From an uncultured cyanobacterium (GTDB lineage Bacteria; Cyanobacteriota; Cyanobacteriia; Cyanobacteriales; Geitlerinemataceae), in contig CAKZKB010000008.1 of the NCBI GenBank assembly GCA_937121005.1, forward strand, positions 1 through 5,097: a stretch of DNA of 5,097 bases, written 5' to 3'. Below are positions 1 through 5,097 of the stretch, one piece after another. Made by a program: the position numbers and the translations under genes. The notes beneath the pieces are model-generated. The model ran no database searches, had not been told where the DNA came from, and worked only from the letters and a program-made list of their open reading frames with translations. How positions within the stretch are numbered: position 1 is the first letter of the stretch; each line of letters begins with the position of its first letter.

Positions 1-2
1 TT

Positions 3-74
3 ACGATCGTGGCGGTGCTGTTAATTGCAGCGACAGTTATTCCCATGGCAACTTATTTCATTTTCTATACCTAG
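3..74 (+). CDS. C-terminal end of a probable membrane protein (partial, 5' end outside window)
   Basis: Reading from base 3 gives 23 codons ending in TAG at 72-74. The peptide, TIVAVLLIAATVIPMATYFI followed by FYT, is almost wholly hydrophobic and would suit a last transmembrane helix with a very short tail. The other two + frames look less convincing: one stops within 24 bases and the other is not helix-like. The gene would converge on the ATPase gene, with about 150 bp of simple repeats between the two stop codons. The fragment is too short to name a family, and a chance open frame cannot be excluded. The G of the stop codon is also the first base of the G-run block that follows. Confidence 0.45.
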   Translation, partial: TIVAVLLIAATVIPMATYFIFYT

Positions 75-110
75 GGGATTGGGGGGACAAGGGGACAAGG
101 GGAGGGGGAG
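74..110 (+). repeat. G-run repeat block, potential G-quadruplex
   Basis: Five runs of at least four G lie at 74-77, 81-86, 91-94, 99-102 and 104-108, separated by short loops (ATT, ACAA, ACAA, A). The core is an 8-bp tandem unit GGGGACAA at 83-90 and 91-98, with a partial third copy. The pattern fits the usual rule for an intramolecular four-tetrad G-quadruplex in DNA or in a + strand transcript. The - strand is correspondingly C-rich. Folding is inferred from the pattern only. Confidence 0.7.
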
Positions 111-113
111 AAA

Positions 114-167
114 TTCATATTCATCCTTCATCCTTCTTACTTCATCCTTTCTATCCTCCTTCATCCT
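114..167. repeat. Degenerate heptanucleotide tandem repeat, unit TCATCCT
   Basis: Perfect TCATCCT units lie at 121-127, 128-134, 142-148 and 161-167. Variant units lie at 114-120 and 135-141, and the 7-bp phase slips between 149 and 160. This matches the short tandem heptad (STRR) class known from cyanobacterial spacers. No coding potential or typical intrinsic terminator is visible. Positions 168-185, between this array and the next, are of similar low complexity. Confidence 0.8.
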
Positions 168-185
168 TAAAACCTCACACCTTCC

Positions 186-227
186 CCTAATCCCTAAAAC
201 CTAAAACCTAATACCTCATACCTCACT
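186..227. repeat. Heptanucleotide tandem repeat, unit CCTAAAA and variants, overlapping the ATPase stop codon
   Basis: Six consecutive 7-bp units lie in register: CCTAATC (186), CCTAAAA (193), CCTAAAA (200), CCTAATA (207), CCTCATA (214) and CCTCACT (221-227). The first two bases are constant and the rest drift by single substitutions. The last unit contains the ATPase stop codon (TGA on the - strand, 225-223), so the array touches the end of the reading frame. The unit differs from the neighbouring TCATCCT array, which suggests separate expansions. Confidence 0.8.
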
Positions 228-2943
228 GCGATCGATCGAGGCGATCGGCAAGGATGGCTACGGGAATCATAGGGATAGTGGGCAACAAACAGATGAGCCA
301 TTGATTCAAAGTGAGGGGTGCGGTTTGAAATAGAAGGTTCGTAACTCCCCACTGACTAAAGACAATTTGCAGGATAATGGCAGCAACAATCCCCACCCAT
401 AAAATCCGGGGATTGGCAATGGATGTCGCTCGGCCGCGCAAATAGGCGATCGCGCTTTTTCCTAATTCGCTAACACTAATCAGATAAACAACCCGTGCGG
501 CAACTAGGGCTTGAATTGACATAGTACGAGCCACAGTCACATCTCCTGTCGCAGCTTTAGCCCACTCGAACATCCCAAAAATGAGAATCCAGTTAAATGC
601 AGAAACTGTTAAAATTCGGTACAACAGGGACTTAACAATTAAGGGTTCGTTGGGATTGCGCGGCGGAACTTGCATGATGCCGCGCGGTTTTTCTTCAAAA
701 GCGAGGGGCACGGTCATGGTGACGGAGTTAATCATGTTCAACCACAGCACTTGTAACGAGAGAATGGGCAGATCGCGGGCGAGTAACGCACTGATGAGAA
801 TGGTCATGGATTCGCCCCCATTCACGGGTAACAAAAACGCGATCGCCTTGCGTAAATTTTGATAGACAGTGCGTCCTTCTTCCACTGCGGCTTCGATGGA
901 GGCAAAGTTATCGTCGGTGAGTAGCATATCGGCAGATTCTCGAGCGACTTCCGTGCCACCTTTACCCATAGCAATACCAATATCGGCCTGTTTGAGGGCG
1001 GGTGCGTCGTTGACACCATCCCCCGTCATGGCGACGATTTCCCCCTGAGATTGTAGGGCTTCCACTAATTGCAGCTTTTGAGCCGGGGCTACTCTGGCAA
1101 AAACCGATCCTTCTTCTAGGGCTCGAGCCAGTTGGTTATCGTCCATTTTGCTGAGTTCTCGCCCTTCAAATGCCACGACTTTGCCTGCGGTTTGAATGCC
1201 CATGCGTTGGGCGATCGCTTGTGCTGTAGCGATATGATCCCCAGTAATCATTTTCACCCGAATGCCTGCCATCTGACACGAATGAATGGCCGCGATCGCC
1301 TCGGGTCGCGGCGGGTCAATCATTCCTTGCAATCCTAGAAACAGCAAGTCCGCTTCTAGATCTTCGTGGTCTATAGAATGCTGGCGATCGCCGACGGTTT
1401 TTTTAGCAAAGGCGAGAACCCGCAATCCTTGTTGTGCCATAGTGTCTACTGCTTGCGCGATCGCGGCCGCATCTAAAGGCACAATTTGCCCGCGATCGTC
1501 AATGGTTTGGGAACAGCGAGGTAGCAACGCTTCCACCGATCCCTTGACGCAAATCGTCCGCACTTCACCATCGTGCAACGTCGCCATATATTGATACTGA
1601 GACTCGAAGGGAATCGCATCCAATCGCGGTTGAGAAGAGAGTAACCCCGCTTGAGTCAGACCCGCTTTGGTAGCAGCAACAATTAGCGCCCCTTCAGTGG
1701 GATCGCCCACCCCCGACCAATCATCTCCTGTTTGTTTTAACTGAGAGTCGTTGCACAGCAATCCTACCGCAAGACATTCTTCTAGGGCTGGCGGCAATTC
1801 ATCTTCTAACGGAGTATTAGATTCGTCATCGGCGATCGCGCTAATTTCGCCTTTTGGACTGTAACCACTCCCCCCAACTTGATAATATTGTCCGCCTGCA
1901 TAAATAGTCTGTACCGTCATTTGATTTTCGGTCAGGGTTCCGGTTTTATCCGAACAAATTACCGTTGCACTTCCCAATGCTTCGACTGCGGGCAGTTTGC
2001 GAATAATGGCGTTACGACTGGCCATGCGATCGACCCCGATCGCCAAAGTAATTGTCACCACTGCGGGCAACCCTTCAGGAATCGCACTCACCGCCAAAGC
2101 AACGGTGGCTTCAAACATATAAATCCAAGATTCGCCTTGTCCCACGCCAATGGTAAACGTTAAGGCAGCTAGGGTTAAAATGGCGTAGAGTAGGGTGCGG
2201 CTAAATTTGGCAAACTTGCGCGTCAAAGGCGTAGCGAGGCTCGCTTGACGTTCCATGGATTGAGAAATTTGACCGACTTCGGTGGCATTTGCAGTCGAAA
2301 CCACCAATCCTTTACCCTGTCCGAAGGTGACAAAACTCCCGGCGTAGGCCATATTAAGGCGTTCGGCTAGAGGAGTATCAGGAGGTAACACTTGCAGCGA
2401 TTTACTAACAGGAACGGCTTCCCCCGTTAAAGCAGATTCATCCACTTGTAGACTGCGAACTTTTAGCAACCGCAAGTCGGCGGGAACTTTATCCCCCGAT
2501 GCGAGTAAAACAATATCCCCCGGTACTAAATCGCGGGACGGAATCCGTAGGGTTTGCCCCTCTCGCACCACTGTTGCTTCGGTGGTGACAGCTTTAGCAA
2601 GGGAGGCGATCGCGCCTTCTGCTTTCGCTTCTTGGATGTAGCCAATGATAGCATTAATGAGGGTTACGCCCCAGATGACGAAGGCATTCATCCAAGATCC
2701 TAGAAATGCTTTCACGGCTCCGGCGAGCAGTAAAATGTAGAGTAGGGGCTGGTGAAATTGCAGCAAAAACCGCAACCACGCGGGTTTTCCAGGTTTGAAT
2801 TGCAATTCGTTCCAGCCGTAGCGTTCGTAGCGATCGGCGACTTCTTCGGGAGGCAAACCGCGTTCTGCATGGCTTCCCAAAGTTTCTAAAATTTCGCGAT
2901 CGGCAAGGGCGTGGTAAGTAGGAGAATGAGATTGTACGGCCAT
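223..2943 (-). CDS. P2-type cation-transporting ATPase (Pma1/PacL-like), complete
   Basis: A 906-residue ATP-driven ion pump of the inner membrane. Numbering from the ATG at 2943, the layout is: N-terminal cation-ATPase domain (about 1-47); M1-M2 (about 59-104); actuator domain with TGE at 173-175; M3-M4 (about 247-303) with PEGLP at 289-293; phosphorylation site DKTGT with Asp332; nucleotide-binding region with KGS near 467; DPPRP at 543; TGD at 567-569; hinge TGDGVNDAP at 640-648; and M5-M10 (about 697-902). All catalytic motifs are intact. There is no N-terminal metal-binding CxxC domain and no CPC in M4, so it is not a heavy-metal (P1B) pump. PEGLP places it with P2-type pumps, but the M6 and M8 residues differ from calcium pumps (see findings), so the ion is unknown. 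Length and layout resemble, from memory, the cyanobacterial pump Pma1. An in-frame GTG at 2988 would add 15 residues, but these are encoded by the heptad repeat, so the ATG is preferred. Neither start has a clear ribosome binding site. Confidence 0.95.
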   Translation of the reverse strand: MAVQSHSPTYHALADREILETLGSHAERGLPPEEVADRYERYGWNELQFKPGKPAWLRFLLQFHQPLLYILLLAGAVKAFLGSWMNAFVIWGVTLINAIIGYIQEAKAEGAIASLAKAVTTEATVVREGQTLRIPSRDLVPGDIVLLASGDKVPADLRLLKVRSLQVDESALTGEAVPVSKSLQVLPPDTPLAERLNMAYAGSFVTFGQGKGLVVSTANATEVGQISQSMERQASLATPLTRKFAKFSRTLLYAILTLAALTFTIGVGQGESWIYMFEATVALAVSAIPEGLPAVVTITLAIGVDRMASRNAIIRKLPAVEALGSATVICSDKTGTLTENQMTVQTIYAGGQYYQVGGSGYSPKGEISAIADDESNTPLEDELPPALEECLAVGLLCNDSQLKQTGDDWSGVGDPTEGALIVAATKAGLTQAGLLSSQPRLDAIPFESQYQYMATLHDGEVRTICVKGSVEALLPRCSQTIDDRGQIVPLDAAAIAQAVDTMAQQGLRVLAFAKKTVGDRQHSIDHEDLEADLLFLGLQGMIDPPRPEAIAAIHSCQMAGIRVKMITGDHIATAQAIAQRMGIQTAGKVVAFEGRELSKMDDNQLARALEEGSVFARVAPAQKLQLVEALQSQGEIVAMTGDGVNDAPALKQADIGIAMGKGGTEVARESADMLLTDDNFASIEAAVEEGRTVYQNLRKAIAFLLPVNGGESMTILISALLARDLPILSLQVLWLNMINSVTMTVPLAFEEKPRGIMQVPPRNPNEPLIVKSLLYRILTVSAFNWILIFGMFEWAKAATGDVTVARTMSIQALVAARVVYLISVSELGKSAIAYLRGRATSIANPRILWVGIVAAIILQIVFSQWGVTNLLFQTAPLTLNQWLICLLPTIPMIPVAILADRLDRSQ

Positions 2944-2945
2944 TT

Positions 2946-2977
2946 CAATGAACAATGAGCAATGAACAATGAGCAAT
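2946..2977. repeat. Heptanucleotide tandem array (CAATGAA/CAATGAG) directly upstream of the ATPase start
   Basis: Four 7-bp units alternate exactly, CAATGAA, CAATGAG, CAATGAA, CAATGAG (2946-2973), followed by a partial CAAT. The array is therefore also a 14-bp unit repeated twice. On the ATPase coding strand it reads as TTCATTG/CTCATTG and ends two bases before the ATG at 2943-2941. It fills the position where a ribosome binding site would be expected, and no purine-rich Shine-Dalgarno motif is present. Confidence 0.85.
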
Positions 2978-3223
2978 ACTTCTGGCACTCAGCCGGAGGC
3001 TTGAATATAGCGAACGGGCTGTCCTTATTTAGATACACCGTCCTCAGTAACTCATTCAGTACCGAAAGGTTTTTCTTGATTTGTCTTCGGACTCCGAGGT
3101 CGATCGACCCCAGCAAATACCCGATCGGCCGTTCATTCTAACTGTAGCACTTCTAGGTAGCAGCCGATCGCGATCGCGCCATACCATTGCAATTCTTCTT
3201 ATCGGATTGATAAGTTATCCTAA
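2978..3223. other. Spacer between the methyltransferase 3' end and the ATPase leader
   Basis: The methyltransferase reading frame stops at 3224 and the ATPase starts at 2943, so the ATPase promoter should lie here on the - strand. Two -10-like hexamers are visible on that strand, TAGAAT (3140-3135) and TATATT (3009-3004). Neither has a convincing -35 element at normal spacing, so I do not call a promoter. The stretch also holds a HIP1 octamer at 3170-3177, a perfect 12-bp palindrome GGTCGATCGACC at 3098-3109, and a short inverted repeat at 3198-3214. Roughly 2978-3137 is open in one frame on each strand (see findings). I recognise no established gene or RNA. Confidence 0.6.
3198..3214. other. 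Small inverted repeat just after the methyltransferase stop codon
   Basis: CTTATC (3198-3203) and GATAAG (3209-3214) form a perfect 6-bp stem with a 5-nt loop, starting about 10 nt after the stop codon of the - strand gene. A further TTATC at 3215-3219 could compete for the same partner. The stem is AT-rich and no U-tract follows it on the - strand, so it is at best a weak 3'-end structure rather than a standard intrinsic terminator. Confidence 0.3.
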
Positions 3224-5097
3224 TTACAGGCTCGTCCGACTTTCGACGATCGCGATTTCGTCTTCAGTTAAACCATACAGTTTGTAAACAATGCGATCGA
3301 TGAGTGCATCGCATCGTTTCAGTTTGGCTTTCAGGGGAAGCAGCGTATCGAGACTGTGTTGGTATTCGGCTCCGATCGCGTCTTGAAGTTGCCGCTTTTG
3401 GGGATCGATGCCGAGTTTTTTCTTATTCTTCTTCAAGATTTTTAACAAATCTTCAAATTTCAGATGTGGTTCGTTTTTGTAGTAGTCTCCCAAATAGTTT
3501 TTAATTTGGGTTTTGTTGGTCAAGTCGTCGATCGCGCAGCCGATTTCTCGCGACAGCCATTTTAGAAAGCTGTCGATCTCGGCTTGTTTGGCTTTGTTCA
3601 ATTGTATCATCTGTTCGGCCAGGTAAGCAAGGAAGTCGTGAATGACATCGGCTTCCTCGGGGTCTTTTTGGAGGTGGCGATCGACGCTGGCGAGAATGTC
3701 GTCAGGGTTTTCACTGGTTTGGAATTGTGCGTACTGGGAAATGAGGCGATCGGTATGGCGTTGGCGAACCTCTCGCTCGGTCTCAAACTGGATTGGCGGG
3801 ATAGGAAACGGATTGAGATAGGCAGTTTTCATCCGAAAATATCCACCTCTTAAAGGGGTTCCCGTTTGCTTCAGGAAAAACGTCATTATAGAACTATTTA
3901 GCACAGATATTAGAGCAAGTAGAGAGAACTGAACTTGCTCTCGGAAAATGATACCATAGGCAGTATCTACGATAAATTTACCTTCCGCATCAAATGTAAA
4001 CCTTCCACGATCGGCAACATCAGGAAAGACAATTTTGGGAACACCGAGCAAATACATATTCTGAGGTCTACCGTAAGCATACCACGCTTCCCGATCTCGA
4101 AATAATATTCGATCTCGATTTTGCAATATTTGCCGATTATTTGGATTTAAAGCCAAGTATGACCAAGCCTGGGGATATTGATTTTCCAGAGTTTCCCGAT
4201 GTAAAACTTGAAATTGAGTTGTATCAACAACAAAATAAGGAAACAATAAGTAATTATCACCAAATGATTCATAAGGTTGAATATTGCGTCCTGTTAACGC
4301 TGGACGCATGAGCTCGTTTTCGATTTGCACCCACTGACGAATAGAGCGCGAGTAATACTGATTTCCTCGACGCTGCATAATAAAAATATGATCGGATCGA
4401 GTTCCTGTACCACTAAAGACTGTGCAAATTTCCTTTAGTTTTGGAAAACTCTCTAGCTTCCGTAAAAGAGATCCGGATCCTCCGAGATTAAAAGACCAAG
4501 CCTTAGCTCCCAAATATTTATTATATAGATTGCCAATTTGCCAAGATCCTTCACCTCCTGGTAATGGATTGGCGTATTTGTCTGCATCCTCAAGAATAGC
4601 AACATTGATAGTCTCAGAAGCCGAACCATTTAGAAATAGCAGACAGGTATAAGTTGTCACATCCTCGAAAACCTGGAATGCTCCAAAATCGACAATACGT
4701 TCGACAGATCGAAATTGTGAGAGTATTTCCCTAAGTGCTTCACCCACTCGAGTTGTAAACCACTTATTTGGCATAATGAAGCCTAGATGTCCTTTTAAAT
4801 TCAGTAAATTTGCTCCCTTTTCAGTAAAACACAGATAAAGATCGAACTCTCGCTTTTCAGCAGCTTTATAATGCTGTGGATAATAAGCCCAAGTTTGAGA
4901 ATCCAAATTTTTTAATGTTATACTACGGCTATACGGAGGATTTCCCACCACTGCATCAAACCCCGGATTTTCCTTCCAAGAGGCATTTTCCAAATCGATG
5001 AACACTTCGGGAAACTCCAGATCCCAGTGAAAGAACCGCTTTTCTTGCCAAAGTCGTTCCGCTTCGGCGAACACCGCCGCATCTTTTTTCGATAGGG
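3224..5097 (-). CDS. Adenine-specific DNA methyltransferase / type IIG-like restriction-modification protein, C-terminal part (5' end outside window)
   Basis: The frame is open from the right edge to TAA at 3226-3224, giving 623 visible residues. It should transfer a methyl group from S-adenosylmethionine to the N6 of adenine at a specific site. The catalytic motif IV, NPPY in the context FDAVVGNPPYSRS, is at visible residues 52-55 (4942-4931). A methylase-fold stretch with FIMPNKWF follows. Residues of about 210-440 resemble a TaqI-type specificity domain, ending in GGYFR (417-421) and PFPIP (429-433). A lysine-rich helical tail ends in VYKLYGLTEDEI (603-614), a common C-terminus of Eco57I-type methylases. 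The SAM-binding motif and any nuclease domain would lie upstream, outside the window, so restriction activity cannot be judged. A GTG at 5074 could be mistaken for a start, but the open frame and the motif order show it is internal. The central part is AT-rich and lacks HIP1 (see findings). Confidence 0.92.
   Translation of the reverse strand, partial: LSKKDAAVFAEAERLWQEKRFFHWDLEFPEVFIDLENASWKENPGFDAVVGNPPYSRSITLKNLDSQTWAYYPQHYKAAEKREFDLYLCFTEKGANLLNLKGHLGFIMPNKWFTTRVGEALREILSQFRSVERIVDFGAFQVFEDVTTYTCLLFLNGSASETINVAILEDADKYANPLPGGEGSWQIGNLYNKYLGAKAWSFNLGGSGSLLRKLESFPKLKEICTVFSGTGTRSDHIFIMQRRGNQYYSRSIRQWVQIENELMRPALTGRNIQPYESFGDNYLLFPYFVVDTTQFQVLHRETLENQYPQAWSYLALNPNNRQILQNRDRILFRDREAWYAYGRPQNMYLLGVPKIVFPDVADRGRFTFDAEGKFIVDTAYGIIFREQVQFSLLALISVLNSSIMTFFLKQTGTPLRGGYFRMKTAYLNPFPIPPIQFETEREVRQRHTDRLISQYAQFQTSENPDDILASVDRHLQKDPEEADVIHDFLAYLAEQMIQLNKAKQAEIDSFLKWLSREIGCAIDDLTNKTQIKNYLGDYYKNEPHLKFEDLLKILKKNKKKLGIDPQKRQLQDAIGAEYQHSLDTLLPLKAKLKRCDALIDRIVYKLYGLTEDEIAIVESRTSL
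4931..4942 (-). other. Catalytic motif IV (NPPY) of the DNA methyltransferase
   Basis: On the - strand these 12 bases read AAT CCT CCG TAT, encoding Asn-Pro-Pro-Tyr. In N6-adenine methyltransferases this tetrapeptide holds the flipped-out adenine in the active site. It is intact, so the methylase active site is not visibly damaged in this part of the gene. Confidence 0.9.

Noticed and set aside
114..227. Repeat arrays that might be read as a CRISPR-like structure
   Set aside because: Units are 7 bp and contiguous, with no unique spacers between them, so these are simple heptad tandem repeats.
581..2163. Several + strand open frames of 65-105 codons opposite the ATPase
   Set aside because: They lie antisense to a fully motif-supported gene, have no recognisable domains and fit the expected shadow frames of a GC-richer coding sequence.
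3085..3099. Hairpin CTTCGG-ACT-CCGAGG as a terminator
   Set aside because: The stem includes a G-U pair, the loop is only 3 nt, and neither strand has a T-tract after it.
2886..3137. A possible small - strand gene overlapping the ATPase start in another frame
   Set aside because: It has only weak starts such as TTG at 3116, runs through the heptad array and ends inside the ATPase gene in a shifted frame. It is kept only as part of the dispersed-repeat finding.
3135..3140. TAGAAT on the - strand as the ATPase -10 box
   Set aside because: A good hexamer, but the sequence 17-18 bp upstream (CTGCTA/GCTGCT) is a poor -35, so one hexamer match in AT-containing spacer is not enough.
2995..3141. 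GGAGG followed by TTG at 3001 on the + strand as a small gene start
   Set aside because: The spacing between GGAGG and TTG is one base, too short for a working ribosome binding site, and there is no ATG.
5072..5074. GTG as the start of the methyltransferase gene
   Set aside because: The frame stays open to the window edge, and an N6-adenine methylase needs its SAM-binding motif upstream of NPPY, so the true start is outside the window.

Overview
The window looks like a piece of a cyanobacterial chromosome, most likely from a filamentous, repeat-rich lineage; that last point is an inference from repeat style. The HIP1 octamer GCGATCGC, a hallmark of cyanobacterial genomes, occurs nine times by eye. 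Eight copies lie in the ATPase gene and one in the spacer upstream of it. The non-coding stretches carry degenerate 7-bp tandem repeats of the kind known from cyanobacteria as STRRs.

Layout from left to right. (1) Positions 1-74 probably hold the last 23 codons of a membrane protein on the + strand. (2) Positions 74-227 form a convergent spacer made almost entirely of simple repeats: a G-run block able to form a G-quadruplex, then two blocks of heptads, the last running over the stop codon of the next gene. (3) Positions 223-2943 (- strand) encode a complete 906-residue P2-type cation-pumping ATPase. (4) Positions 2944-3223 are a spacer that begins with another heptad array just 2 bp from the ATPase start codon, followed by about 165 bp that stay open in one frame on each strand. 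(5) Positions 3224-5097 (- strand) hold the C-terminal 623 residues of a large adenine-specific DNA methyltransferase or combined restriction-modification protein. Its N-terminus lies beyond the right edge.

The two main genes point the same way, but 280 bp of repeat-bearing spacer separates them. Nothing suggests that they work together: one is a membrane ion pump, the other a DNA modification/defence enzyme. The most interesting points are the pump's ion-site residues, which do not match a calcium pump; the heptad arrays abutting both ends of its reading frame; the G-quadruplex-prone block at the stop codon of the left-hand gene; and the AT-rich, HIP1-free middle of the methyltransferase gene. 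I see no clearly new multi-gene system, RNA gene, CRISPR array or transposase in this window.
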